Assembly (NCBI RefSeq): GCF_002097715.1
Contig: NZ_CP020738.1
Location: 3,100,001-3,164,000 of the forward strand
DNA: 64,000 nucleotides
Direction of reading: 5' to 3'
Origin: Burkholderia ubonensis subsp. mesacidophila
GTDB taxonomy: Bacteria > Pseudomonadota > Gammaproteobacteria > Burkholderiales > Burkholderiaceae
The position numbers and the translations under genes were made by a program. The notes beneath the pieces were generated by a model that was not told the DNA's origin, searched no databases, and saw only the letters and a program-made list of their open reading frames with translations. Positions 26,341 to 34,921 of this stretch are shown one piece after another. Within the stretch, counting starts at the first letter, position 1. Each line of letters begins with the position of its first letter.

Positions 26341-26803
26341 CGCCGACACCCACGACCTGGTCATCACCCGCGTCTTGCGTGCGCCACGCGCCGCGTTGTG
26401 GCGCGCATGGACCGATCCGGAACTGCTGAAGGCATGGTGGTGCCCGAAGCCCTGGACCACCGAGGTGCGCGCGTTCGATCTGCGGCCGGGCGGCGCGTTC
26501 CACACGTTCATGCGCGGCCCCGACGGCGGTACCAGCGACAACCCTGGCTGCTTCCTCGAGGTCGCACCCGAAACGCGCATCGTGTTCTCGTCGATGCTCA
26601 CCGGCGGCTGGCGGCCGCAGACGCCGTGGCTCGGGTTCACGGCGATCGTCACGATGCGCGACGACGACGCAGGATGCCGTTACGAAGCCCGCGTGATGCA
26701 TCCCGACGCGGCGACGCGCGACCGGCACGAGCAACTCGGCTTCTTCGACGGCTGGAACATCTGCATCACGCAGCTCGACGAGCTGGCGGGCGCGTTGCGC
26801 TGA
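26318..26803 (+). CDS. SRPBCC (AHSA1-like) domain protein
   Basis: The 161-residue START/Bet v1-like protein has VITRVLRAPRAALWRAWTDP, KAWWCPKPWTTEVRAFDLRP, GGAFHTFMRGP and FLEVAPETRIVFSS, which is the AHSA1 pattern. GAGGAGCAAG precedes ATG 26318. It is normally co-expressed with an ArsR repressor; here that upstream gene is damaged. The ligand is unknown, and members bind hydrophobic molecules. Confidence 0.9.
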   Translation: MSSPPAEPADTHDLVITRVLRAPRAALWRAWTDPELLKAWWCPKPWTTEVRAFDLRPGGAFHTFMRGPDGGTSDNPGCFLEVAPETRIVFSSMLTGGWRPQTPWLGFTAIVTMRDDDAGCRYEARVMHPDAATRDRHEQLGFFDGWNICITQLDELAGALR

Positions 26804-26862
26804 CGGCCGGCGCGCGGCTGCACACCCCATGTTCGCTCGAACGTTCTTCCGGAGGGAACGAC

Positions 26863-27330
26863 ATGGCTCGCATGAACTCGACCCACGTCAGCCGGCATCT
26901 GAACGCGCCCCGCGCGAAGGTCTATCGCGCGCTGCTCGATCCGCATGCGATCGAGCAGTGGAAGGCGCCCGACGGCATGACCTGCCGTGTGGATGCGTTC
27001 GATGTGCGCGAAGGCGGCGCGTTCCGCATCACGCTGACCTACGACGCACCGACCGACGCCGGCAAGACCACCGCACGCACCGACTCCTATCACGGCCGCT
27101 TCGTGACGCTCGTGCCGGATGAACGCGTCGTCGAGATCGACGCATTCGAAACCGACGATCCCGCGCTGCGCGGCGCAATGACGATCACGATCACGCTGTC
27201 CGACGACGCGGGCGGCACACGCATCGACGCGACGCACGACGGCTTGCCGCCCGGCGTGCCGGCCGCCGACAACGAGACGGGCTGGCGCATGGCGCTCGCG
27301 AAGCTCGCGGCGCTGGTCGAAACCGGTTGA
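26863..27330 (+). CDS. SRPBCC (AHSA1-like) domain protein
   Basis: The 155-residue second SRPBCC protein has THVSRHLNAPRAKVYRALLD, IEQWKAPDGMTCRVDAFDVR, GGAFRITLTYD and FVTLVPDERVVEIDAFETDD. ATG 26863 has GGAGGG upstream. It lies 59 bases after the first SRPBCC gene and in the same frame as the damaged ArsR gene, so readthrough would give a 396-codon open frame. It is probably expressed from its own ribosome-binding site. Confidence 0.88.
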   Translation: MARMNSTHVSRHLNAPRAKVYRALLDPHAIEQWKAPDGMTCRVDAFDVREGGAFRITLTYDAPTDAGKTTARTDSYHGRFVTLVPDERVVEIDAFETDDPALRGAMTITITLSDDAGGTRIDATHDGLPPGVPAADNETGWRMALAKLAALVETG

Positions 27331-27404
27331 GGGTCAAACACCACGCGATGCGGGTGCTGCGGCCAAATCGCCGCCCTGCTGTCTGAGCCTCGGTACCATG
27401 CTCC

Positions 27405-28211
27405 CTACTCTTGGCTTCGACCGGTAGCCGACACCGAGCGACGTTGCTTGACCGGAGAAATGACGTCGACCTCGTCACCGTATGGCTCAAATGCAATCCC
27501 GCGATCGATCGAAACACACTGATCCGACATGCCGACCTTCATCGCGTGAAAATTGTGATATTGAGCGAGCCATTCGTATTTCTGGCGCTCGCGAACACGA
27601 GAGGCGTTTTCTGCCAGTCCCTTCTGAACAAATTCGCGATGCCATTTGATCGCCGATGGAATTAAGGCTTTCCTGCCGAGATAGTCCAGGAACGCACTGC
27701 CATCGGCGTCCCGTAGCACCAGCGACTGGTACGGACTGTCCGGCGTGATATGGCGGAGTACAGACTTACTCAGCATGATTCTCGGGAACACGGCGGCTTT
27801 CTCAAGTTCAACCGCTTCGACCAATGCCGGACCAAAGAGAAATTTCTCCGAGAACATCAGCGGACCTACGGTAACTGCTCCACGCAGCGGGAATCTCGAC
27901 ATGAGCGTGAGTTGAGCGATCTGATCCGTGAGCTCTGTCAGAAACATGGCAACGACCCGCTCGTTCGTCAACTTCGGATTCGATCGCAGAGGAAATGCCA
28001 CGAATATGTTGTCGCTAAATGTCTTGACGAGGGCTCTCGTCTGTCGCTTCTTCGGAAAATGTCCTGACCAGCCGTTCATGCGTTGTTCGAACACGTCCAA
28101 ACAAGAAAAGAACTCCCGGGCCCGCTGACGATCCTTACCCCTGAATAGCCTTGCGCCTCCGAGCACGTCGATAAACGCACATACTTGGTGATGCAGTCTG
28201 ATGTTTGGCAT
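27405..28211 (-). CDS. Nucleotidyl-cyclase-fold protein of unknown function
   Basis: The 268-residue product has MPNIRLHHQVCAFIDVLGGA with Asp15, then LVKTFSDNIFVAFPL with Asp67, then LRGAVTVGPLMFSEKFLFGP and ALVEAVELEKAAVFPRIMLS. This is the order of the two metal aspartates, the RxGIxxG strand and the NxAxRLE/ILVS blocks of class III nucleotidyl cyclases. Both Asp are present. ATG 28211 has AGGAGAAAGA upstream. GC content is lower than in the neighbours. It could be an active or degenerate cyclase. Such genes occur in defence islands, but no effector gene is next to it. Confidence 0.65.
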   Translation of the reverse strand: MPNIRLHHQVCAFIDVLGGARLFRGKDRQRAREFFSCLDVFEQRMNGWSGHFPKKRQTRALVKTFSDNIFVAFPLRSNPKLTNERVVAMFLTELTDQIAQLTLMSRFPLRGAVTVGPLMFSEKFLFGPALVEAVELEKAAVFPRIMLSKSVLRHITPDSPYQSLVLRDADGSAFLDYLGRKALIPSAIKWHREFVQKGLAENASRVRERQKYEWLAQYHNFHAMKVGMSDQCVSIDRGIAFEPYGDEVDVISPVKQRRSVSATGRSQE

Positions 28212-28539
28212 TCTTTCTCCTGTCATCCGCGGCGCGTCGAGAACGGGCTTCAGCATATATTGAAATGCGTAACGCAAACGGTCCGGCCGATATCGCGTAT
28301 GTAGCACCACACGCAACCGAAGAGCGACCACATCGGATTGCTCGCTGGCCTCGACGCCCACCCACGCGCCGCGCACCGCTCCTACTCCATGCCCGTGGCA
28401 ACGATGCTCGCGTAACGAGGGTGCGCGAAACCCGCCCGCATGCGACACTGGCCCGCATCCGCGACCGCCTCGACATGCCGTGCATTGCCGCCGTCGTCAC
28501 CGGCGGCCGCACCCGCACACGCCTCGGAGGGCACCCGCG
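28212..28539. other. Intergenic region, no gene seen
   Basis: The 328-base divergent gap between the cyclase-fold gene and the isomerase gene has no convincing frame. The GC drop toward 28212 marks the edge of the acquired gene. Promoters for both genes should lie here. Confidence 0.4.
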
Positions 28540-29178
28540 ATGAGCACCGCGACCACCGCCACCTGGTATTTCGATTTCGTTTCGCCGTTCGCTTATCTGC
28601 AGCAGGAGCAGTTCGAGCGCCTGCCGCCGACGCTGACCATCGAGCCGCGCCCGATCGTACTCGGCGCGCTGCTCGCGCACTGGGGACAAAAGGCCCCCGC
28701 CGAGATCGCGGCGAAGCGCGTCTTCACCTATCGTCACGCGCAGTATCGCGCCGACAAGCTCGGCATCCCGTTCCGGATGCCGCCCGCGCATCCGTTCAAT
28801 CCGATCCGCCCGCTGCGCCTCGCGATCGCGATGGGCGGCTCGCTCGACGTGATCCGGCGCATCTTCCGGCACATCTGGCGCGACGGCCACGACGTCGGGT
28901 CGCCGGAGGGCTTCGCCGCGCTGTGCGATGCGGTCGGGTTTCCGGAGGGCGTCACGGCCGTCGACGCGCCATCCGTGAAGGACGCGCTGCGCGCGCATAC
29001 CGACCACGCGATCGCGCGCGGCGTGTTCGGCGTGCCGACGTTCGAATGGGACGGCGAGCTGTTCTGGGGCGAGGATGCGACCGCGATGTTCGTCGATTGC
29101 GTCGCGTCGCGCGCGTGGCTCGACTCGCCCGAAGTGCAACGCATCAGCGCACTGCCGGAAGGCATCCGGCGCGGCTGA
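28540..29178 (+). CDS. 2-hydroxychromene-2-carboxylate isomerase-family (DsbA/kappa GST) protein
   Basis: The 212-residue product has WYFDFVSPFAYLQQEQFERL (the SPFAY active-site region with catalytic Ser and GSH contacts), PIVLGALLAHWGQKAP, and HTDHAIARGVFGVPTFEWDG with the cis-Pro GVPTF motif. This is the HCCA isomerase/kappa-GST fold that isomerises naphthalene-pathway intermediates; the actual substrate is unknown. ATG 28540 was chosen for the conserved N-terminus. A LysR gene follows, convergent. Confidence 0.9.
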   Translation: MSTATTATWYFDFVSPFAYLQQEQFERLPPTLTIEPRPIVLGALLAHWGQKAPAEIAAKRVFTYRHAQYRADKLGIPFRMPPAHPFNPIRPLRLAIAMGGSLDVIRRIFRHIWRDGHDVGSPEGFAALCDAVGFPEGVTAVDAPSVKDALRAHTDHAIARGVFGVPTFEWDGELFWGEDATAMFVDCVASRAWLDSPEVQRISALPEGIRRG

Positions 29179-29220
29179 GCGCGCTTGCCGCAACGCCGGC
29201 GCCGGCAGCGGCGCCGGGCG

Positions 29221-30204
29221 TCAGCGCGCGTGTCCCTCGACCAGCCCCGGCACGGCCTCCCGCATCAGCGCGGCGAACCGCACGAGTCTCGACGGATAGA
29301 ACTGCGCGTGCGGATAGGTCAGGTAGACCGGCAGCGGCGCGGCCTCCCATTGCGGCGCGAGATGCACGAGGCGCCCGTGCGCCAGATCGTCCGCCAGCAG
29401 CCACGACGAGCCGACGCACGCGCCAACGCCCAGCAGCGCGGCGCTGCGCAGCGCATACAGGTTCAGGGTGCTGACGCGCGGCCGGATCGCGATGCGCCGC
29501 GTCTCGCCCGTGACCGCATGCGTCAGCGCCAGTTCGTTGCGATAGTAAGTGCTCAGCGAGAGCCACGGCAGCGCGGCGAGCGCATCGGGCTCGACCGGCA
29601 CGGGCGCGCCGTCCAGCACCGACGGCGCGGCGACCACGAAGCGCGGCACTTTCGACAGCCGGATCGCGACGACGCCCGGATCGGTCGGCTCGCCCACCTG
29701 GATCGCGCAGTCGATGCCGCTGCCGATGAAATCCCGCACCTCGTCCTGCAGCAGCCATTCCACCGACACGCGCGGATAGTCGCGCAGAAACCGCGCCAGC
29801 GGCCCGACGAAGCGCTCCTGCCCGAACGCGTGCGGCACCGCGACCCGCAGCAGCCCCTCGGGCTCCTCCTGCGCGCCGCGCAGGTCGGCTTCGAACGACG
29901 CCCAGCTCGCCAGCAGCTCCTTCGCGCGCTTGAAACAGCGCTCGCCGTCGACAGTCAGCCGCATCGTGTGCGTCGTACGCTGCAGCAGCCGCACGCCGAG
30001 CGAGCGCTCGAGCGCCTGCAGCCGGCGGCTGATCGTCGGCTGGGTCGTGTTCAATTGCGCGGCGGCAGCCGACAGGCTGCCCGATTCGACTATGCGCACG
30101 AAGGTTTCCATCAGCTCGAAGCGATAGCCGGCGCCCTCCATCGGAACCGTGCGATGTCGCGCAGACCCGCCAGCATCGGACTTGACAGGAGATTTTTCTT
30201 TCAT
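29221..30204 (-). CDS. LysR-family transcriptional regulator
   Basis: The 327-residue product has an N-terminal HTH (METFVRIVESGSLSAAAAQL, NTTQPTISRRLQALERSLGV) and an effector domain with GLLRVAVPHAFGQERFVGPL and VEWLLQDEVRDFIGSGIDCA. It is transcribed divergently from the MFS transporter, 101 bases apart, and probably controls it. MKEKSPV at 30204 is used here. A second in-frame ATG 21 codons later (MEGAGYRF) could be the true start. Confidence 0.87.
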   Translation of the reverse strand: MKEKSPVKSDAGGSARHRTVPMEGAGYRFELMETFVRIVESGSLSAAAAQLNTTQPTISRRLQALERSLGVRLLQRTTHTMRLTVDGERCFKRAKELLASWASFEADLRGAQEEPEGLLRVAVPHAFGQERFVGPLARFLRDYPRVSVEWLLQDEVRDFIGSGIDCAIQVGEPTDPGVVAIRLSKVPRFVVAAPSVLDGAPVPVEPDALAALPWLSLSTYYRNELALTHAVTGETRRIAIRPRVSTLNLYALRSAALLGVGACVGSSWLLADDLAHGRLVHLAPQWEAAPLPVYLTYPHAQFYPSRLVRFAALMREAVPGLVEGHAR

Positions 30205-30305
30205 ACGTCGAGCGTATAACAAATCTGCACCGCACGGTACTACCGTCGCCTGCGCCACGCCGGCACACTCGCGTCCATTCATTCACCCGACGCAGGATGT
30301 CCCTC

Positions 30306-31541
30306 ATGTCCACCCCGACGAACCTCGATGCCGCGGCCCGCGCGCCGCTTGCCCCGCCGCACGCGGCGACCGCCGCCGCGCCGCTCGACGGCCGGCTCGT
30401 GCTGCTGCTCGCCACCGCGGCCGGCCTGGCGGTCGCGCCGCTCTACTACAGCCAGCCGATGCTCGGCGTGCTCGGGCCCGATCTCGGCGCGTCCGCGCGC
30501 GCGGTCGGCCTCGTGCCGACGCTGACGCAGCTCGGCTATGCGCTCGGCATCCTGCTGCTCGCGCCGCTCGGCGACCGCTTCGACCGCCGCCGCGTCATCG
30601 TGACCAAGGCGGCCGTGCTGGTCGGCGCGCTGCTGCTCGCCGCGGCCGCGCCGTCGATCGGCCTGCTGCTGGCCGCGAGCTTCGCGATCGGCCTGTCCGC
30701 GACGATGGCGCAGGACGTCGTGCCGGCCGCGGCCACGCTCGCGCACGACGCGCATCGCGGCCGCACGGTCGGCACCGTGATGACCGGCCTGCTGATGGGC
30801 ATCCTGCTGTCGCGGGTGGTCAGCGGCTTCGTCGCCGAGAACGTCGGCTGGCGCGCGATGTTCGTGATCGCCGCCGCGAGCGTCGCGGCGATCGGCGTCG
30901 TGGCCGCGCGCGGCCTGCCGCGCTTCGAGCCGACGACACGCCTGCCGTATCGCGCGCTGATCGGCTCGCTCCGCGAGCTGTGGCGCCGTCATCCCGCGCT
31001 GCGGCGCGCGGCGCTGGCGCAGGGCCTGCTGTCGGTCGGCTTCAGCGCGTTCTGGTCGACGCTCGCGGTGATGCTGCACGGCGCGCCGTTCCATCTCGGC
31101 AGCGCGGCGGCCGGCGCGTTCGGTCTCGCAGGCGCGGCCGGCGCGCTGGCCGCGCCGGTCGCCGGACGGCTCGCCGACCACCACGGGCCGGAGCGGGTCA
31201 CGCGGCTCGGCATCGGCATCGCCACGCTGTCGTTCGCGATCATGGCGCTCGCGCCGATGCTGCCGGCGCACGCCCAGCTCGCGCTGCTCGCGGCGGGCAC
31301 GATCGGCTTCGACCTCGGCGTGCAGGCGACGCTGATCGCGCACCAGTCGATCGTGTATCGCATCGATCCCGCGTCGCGCAGCCGCCTCAACGCGGTGCTG
31401 TTCGTCGGCATGTTCATCGGCATGGCGGCCGGCGCCGCGATCGGCAGCCAGCTGCTCGCGCAGTTCGGCTGGACCGCGGTGCTCGCCCTCGCCGTCGCGA
31501 CGTCGCTCGCGGCGCTCGCCGCGCGGATCTGGCGGCGCTGA
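30306..31541 (+). CDS. MFS transporter
   Basis: The 411-residue, 12-helix inner-membrane protein has the MFS motif A-like loop GDRFDRRRVIVTKA and the N-terminal LYYSQPMLGVLGPDLGASA, the sequence seen in YnfM/aromatic-exporter-like families. The DHA12 pattern suggests drug or metabolite efflux. ATG 30306 was chosen over 30297 because GCAGGA lies 8 bases upstream. It is divergent from the LysR gene. Confidence 0.87.
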   Translation: MSTPTNLDAAARAPLAPPHAATAAAPLDGRLVLLLATAAGLAVAPLYYSQPMLGVLGPDLGASARAVGLVPTLTQLGYALGILLLAPLGDRFDRRRVIVTKAAVLVGALLLAAAAPSIGLLLAASFAIGLSATMAQDVVPAAATLAHDAHRGRTVGTVMTGLLMGILLSRVVSGFVAENVGWRAMFVIAAASVAAIGVVAARGLPRFEPTTRLPYRALIGSLRELWRRHPALRRAALAQGLLSVGFSAFWSTLAVMLHGAPFHLGSAAAGAFGLAGAAGALAAPVAGRLADHHGPERVTRLGIGIATLSFAIMALAPMLPAHAQLALLAAGTIGFDLGVQATLIAHQSIVYRIDPASRSRLNAVLFVGMFIGMAAGAAIGSQLLAQFGWTAVLALAVATSLAALAARIWRR

Positions 31542-31579
31542 CGCGGCACGCGGGGCGGCACGGCCGACGCGTTGCACAT

Positions 31580-31614
31580 CGGGCGGGCGCACATCGCGCC
31601 CGCCCGTTTTTTTT
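31580..31614 (+). terminator. Strong intrinsic terminator after the MFS gene
   Basis: CGGGCGGGCGC (31580-31590) pairs perfectly with GCGCCCGCCCG (31596-31606) around ACATC and is followed by eight T residues. Confidence 0.95.
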
Positions 31615-31979
31615 ATTTTTCGTGTGGCGCACGTACGCGCGCGCACCGTCCGGCAGGATCACCCGGCTCGCAACCGCGATGCGCTCATGCGATGCAATGC
31701 GCAGACCAATCGGTTCAATTTTCCAGTTCACCGAAATATTTTTCAGGCGATCGCGTCCGCACCGGCACAACGACGCACGCGCATTGCGGCACGGCCCGCA
31801 CGCATCCGTCCCTCTGTCGAACGATTCGTTTCATCAGGGGATTCCCGGTATTTTTTCGCATTTTCTTCGCAATTCCGGGTGGACATACTTGCCCCCCGTT
31901 GCGCTTGCAGCCCAAGCGCGTTTCGAATCCCGCCGGCCGCTCATCCGATGCGCGGCGCGTCCGCCGGTGACCGCAGACC
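31615..31979. other. Intergenic region upstream of the PAP2 gene
   Basis: This is a 365-base stretch of mixed GC with no gene. The PAP2 promoter should lie here. A GTAT-type hexamer near 31848 is weak. Nothing else is recognisable. Confidence 0.4.
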
Positions 31980-32672
31980 ATGAACCATTTCGATACCGCC
32001 ATCCAGTTCTACCTCACCCGGATCACGCTCAGCCCGCTGCTGAATCATGCCATCCGCGTCGTCGCCGGCCTGTACACGTTCAAGGGCTTCGTGCTCGTTC
32101 CCGTGCTGTGCTGGCTGTGGTTCCAGCCCGGCCCGCACAGCGAGCGGCAGCGGGAGATGATCGTCGCGACGATCGCGAGCGGCCTCGTCGCGCTCGCGGC
32201 CGGCCGGCTGCTCGCGAAGACGCTGCCGTTCCGCTTGCGGCCGATCTACAACCCGGAGCTGCACCTGCACTTCCCGTCCGCGGAACTGCGCGCGGCGACG
32301 CTGCAGACCTGGAGTTCGTTTCCGAGCGACCACGCGATGCTGTGGATGGCGATCTCGACCGGCATTTTCCTGATGTCGCGCCGCATCGGCGCGATCGCGC
32401 TGCTGTACACGATCGTGTTCATCTGCGTGCCGCGCGCGTATCTCGGCTTTCACTATCCGACCGACCTGCTGGCGGGCGCCGCGATCGGCGTCGCGATCAC
32501 GTGGCTGATGACGCGCGACGCGATCCGCGCGCACTATGCGCCGGCGGTGCTGCGGCTGATCGGGCGCTTTCCGGCGCCGGCGTACACGTTTGCGTTCCTG
32601 CTGTGCTTCGAGCTGATCACGCAGTTCGACGAGCTGCTGACGCTCGCGCTGTCGGCCAAGCACACGCTGTAA
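31980..32672 (+). CDS. PAP2-superfamily phosphatase (membrane)
   Basis: The 230-residue inner-membrane enzyme carries the three PAP2 motifs: KTLPFRLRP (KX6RP), SFPSDHA (PSGH equivalent) and RAYLGFHYPTDLLAG (SRX5HX3D equivalent). Six hydrophobic helices surround them. Likely substrates are undecaprenyl pyrophosphate, phosphatidic acid or phosphatidylglycerophosphate. The gene stands alone, before the palindromic element at 32868. Confidence 0.92.
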   Translation: MNHFDTAIQFYLTRITLSPLLNHAIRVVAGLYTFKGFVLVPVLCWLWFQPGPHSERQREMIVATIASGLVALAAGRLLAKTLPFRLRPIYNPELHLHFPSAELRAATLQTWSSFPSDHAMLWMAISTGIFLMSRRIGAIALLYTIVFICVPRAYLGFHYPTDLLAGAAIGVAITWLMTRDAIRAHYAPAVLRLIGRFPAPAYTFAFLLCFELITQFDELLTLALSAKHTL

Positions 32673-32867
32673 TCGGGGGGTGTCGCGATGCTGCCGCTGC
32701 TGCTGTCACGTCGAACCACCGCGCGCTGCCGGCCGCTCCCGCCGGCGTCCCGCGATGCGGCCGCCGGCCCGCGCGTCGATCTCGATCGGACGTGCGGCGC
32801 GGAAAGTACGCGCGATACGTCCGGTACGCATGGAACGGGGATGTCGCCGCGCCGCCACCGGCGGCGT

Positions 32868-33138
32868 TAGGGTCTATTTACATATGGAACGCGCATGCGA
32901 ATGCCCGAAATCGCCCGTATGGCAAGAAGCGAGGAGCGCCGTTTGGCCGAGCCAAACAAGCGACGAGCGACGCCGCCATACGGGCGATTTCGGGCATTCC
33001 CCTGGAATGAAATTTAAATTTGGGGTTGCCACGAGAACGGCCGCTCGCCGCGTTGCGCGCCTTGCGAATACGTCCAGCGCCTCGCGAGCGGCCGTTCTCG
33101 TGGCAACGCATGCGCGGTCCATATGTAAATAGACCCTA
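32868..33138. mobile_element. 271-bp palindromic element with 32-bp terminal inverted repeats (MITE-like)
   Basis: The left end 32868-32899 begins TAGGGTCTATTTACATATGG, and the right end 33107-33138 is its reverse complement with one mismatch in 32. Inside are two more near-perfect hairpins: arms 32899-32923/32975-32999 (25 bp) and arms 33025-33048/33084-33107 (24 bp). A small palindrome sits in the first loop (GTTTGGC-CGA-GCCAAAC). AAATTTAAATTT lies between the hairpins. There is no transposase, and the ends are TA dinucleotides. The right end supplies the TAG stop of the neighbouring gene. Confidence 0.8.
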
Positions 33139-34206
33139 AAGCCGGCCGTTCACGACGGCGCGCCCGTCGGCGCGCCAGCGCAGCATGCCGCCGCCGAGAT
33201 TCGCGATCGCGTCGAATCCCGCGTGCCGCAGGATCACGGTCGCCTGCGCGGACCGCCCGCCCGCGCGGCACACGGTCACGATCGGCCGGTCGCGCGCGAG
33301 CTCGGCCGCGCGCGCGGCCAGTTCGCCGAGCGGAATCAGCGTCGCATCCGGAATGTGCCCGAGCGGCCCGGTGAATTCGGCGGGCTCGCGCACGTCGACG
33401 ACCTGCACCGCGTTCAGATGATCCTCGAGCCACTGCGGATCGATTTCCCAGAATCCGGCGAACGTGTAGACGAGCGGCGCCCAGCCGGGCTCGTCCTGCC
33501 GCTCCGGCGCGCTTGCCGCGATCCCGCATTTCACGTTCGCGGGCACCGCGACGTCGATCTGGCGCGGGTGCGGCAGCCCGAGGTTCGTCATGTAGCCGGC
33601 GAAATCGTCCTCGCTGAGATCGCCGCCGAGACGCGGATTGAAGCGCCGCTCCTCGCCGACGCTCGTCACGGTCAGCCCGCGGTAGTCGTGCGCCGGATAG
33701 AGCAGGCAGCTTTCCGGCAGCGTAAAGAGCCGGCCGTGCACCGCGCGATACATCGCGCGCGGGTCGCCCTGCTGGAAATCGGTGCGGCCGGTGCCGCGGA
33801 TCAGCAGGCAATCGCCGGTGAACGCCATCGATTCGTCGTCGAGCACGAGGCTGATGCAGCCGTTCGTGTGGCCCGGCGTCGCGCGCACGGTCAGGTAGCG
33901 TCCGCCGAACGCGCAGCGGTCGCCGTCGCGCAGATAGCGGTCCGCGCCCGCCGCGCCGCTCGCCGCGGAAATGGCGATGTCGCTGCCGGTGCGCTGCTTC
34001 AGCAGCCACGCGCCCGTCACGTGATCGGCGTGCACGTGCGTGTCGATCGTCACGTCGAGCCGCAAGCCGAGCTCGTCGATCAGCGCCGCGTCGCGGCGCA
34101 CCTGCTCGAACACCGGATCGATCAGCACGGCTTCGCGCGACGCGCGATCAGCCAGCAGGTACGTATAGGTAGACGATTGTTGATCGAAGAGTTGCCGGAA
34201 GATCAT
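33136..34206 (-). CDS. Persulfide dioxygenase-rhodanese fusion protein
   Basis: The 356-residue cytosolic enzyme has an ETHE1-type metallo-beta-lactamase domain: THVHADHVTG (HxHxDH iron motif), LRATPGHTNGC-like PGHT, FTGDCLLIRGTGRTDFQQGD, then YPAHDYRG. A C-terminal rhodanese domain follows with VVDVREPAEF and the catalytic Cys in IVTVCRAGGRSAQ. It oxidises glutathione persulfide to sulfite and can transfer sulfane sulfur. It resembles the PRF protein of Burkholderia phytofirmans. Its stop codon TAG lies in the end of the palindromic element. It follows the peroxiredoxin gene by 61 bases. Confidence 0.92.
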   Translation of the reverse strand: MIFRQLFDQQSSTYTYLLADRASREAVLIDPVFEQVRRDAALIDELGLRLDVTIDTHVHADHVTGAWLLKQRTGSDIAISAASGAAGADRYLRDGDRCAFGGRYLTVRATPGHTNGCISLVLDDESMAFTGDCLLIRGTGRTDFQQGDPRAMYRAVHGRLFTLPESCLLYPAHDYRGLTVTSVGEERRFNPRLGGDLSEDDFAGYMTNLGLPHPRQIDVAVPANVKCGIAASAPERQDEPGWAPLVYTFAGFWEIDPQWLEDHLNAVQVVDVREPAEFTGPLGHIPDATLIPLGELAARAAELARDRPIVTVCRAGGRSAQATVILRHAGFDAIANLGGGMLRWRADGRAVVNGRL

Positions 34207-34267
34207 CACGATGTCGCTCCGCCGCTTGTCCTGCCACCTGTCCTGTCGCCTTTCCCGGCGCCGCGCG

Positions 34268-34921
34268 TCAACGCGGCTGCGTGACATACCGCAGATACGG
34301 CTTCAGGGTCCTGAAGCCCTGCGGGTATTTCTTCTTCGCGTCGTCGTCCGACACCGACGTCGGGATGATGACATCGTCGCCCGGCTTCCAGTTCACCGGC
34401 GTCGCAACCGTGTGCTGCGCATTCAGTTGCAGCGAATCGAGCAGCCGCATCACCTCGTCGAAATTGCGCCCCGCGCTCATCGGGTACACCAGCATCGCCT
34501 TGACCTTCTTGTCCGGGCCGATGATGAACACCGAGCGCACCGTCGCGTTGTCGACCGCGGTGCGCGGCCCGCCGCTCGCGTTCGGGTGGATCATGTCGTA
34601 CAGCTTGGCGACCACCAGGCTGTCGTCGCCGATCATCGGATAGTTGATCGCGTGTCCCTGCGTCTCCTCGATGTCCTTCACCCACCGCTGGTGATCGCTG
34701 ACGGGGTCGACCGAGAGCCCGATGATCTTCGTGTTGCGCTTGTCGAATTCCGGCTTGAGCCCGGCCATGTAGCCGAGCTCGGTCGTGCATACCGGCGTGA
34801 AATCCTTCGGATGCGAGAACAGGATCGCCCAGTGGTCGCCGATCCACTCGTGAAAGCGGATCGTCCCCTCCGTGGTCTCGGCCGTGAAGTCGGGTGCGTC
34901 TTCTCCTAGTCGAATCGACAT
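34268..34921 (-). CDS. 1-Cys peroxiredoxin (Prx6 type)
   Basis: The 217-residue product has DWxxLFSHPxDFTPVCTTE (here HWAILFSHPKDFTPVCTTEL) with the peroxidatic Cys in PVCTTE. It also has GLSVDPVSDHQRWVKDIEE and the C-terminal extension with NWKPGDDVIIPTSVSDDDAK typical of Prx6. It reduces H2O2 and organic hydroperoxides. It is the first gene of a probable two-gene unit with the persulfide dioxygenase, linking peroxide and sulfide detoxification. Confidence 0.95.
   Translation of the reverse strand: MSIRLGEDAPDFTAETTEGTIRFHEWIGDHWAILFSHPKDFTPVCTTELGYMAGLKPEFDKRNTKIIGLSVDPVSDHQRWVKDIEETQGHAINYPMIGDDSLVVAKLYDMIHPNASGGPRTAVDNATVRSVFIIGPDKKVKAMLVYPMSAGRNFDEVMRLLDSLQLNAQHTVATPVNWKPGDDVIIPTSVSDDDAKKKYPQGFRTLKPYLRYVTQPR

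Noticed and set aside
31615..31979. Small ORFs between the MFS terminator and the PAP2 gene
   Set aside because: They lack ribosome-binding sites and protein-like composition.
32680..33132. Reading frames running through the palindromic element on both strands
   Set aside because: They follow from the symmetry of the inverted repeats and have no start signals or family match.
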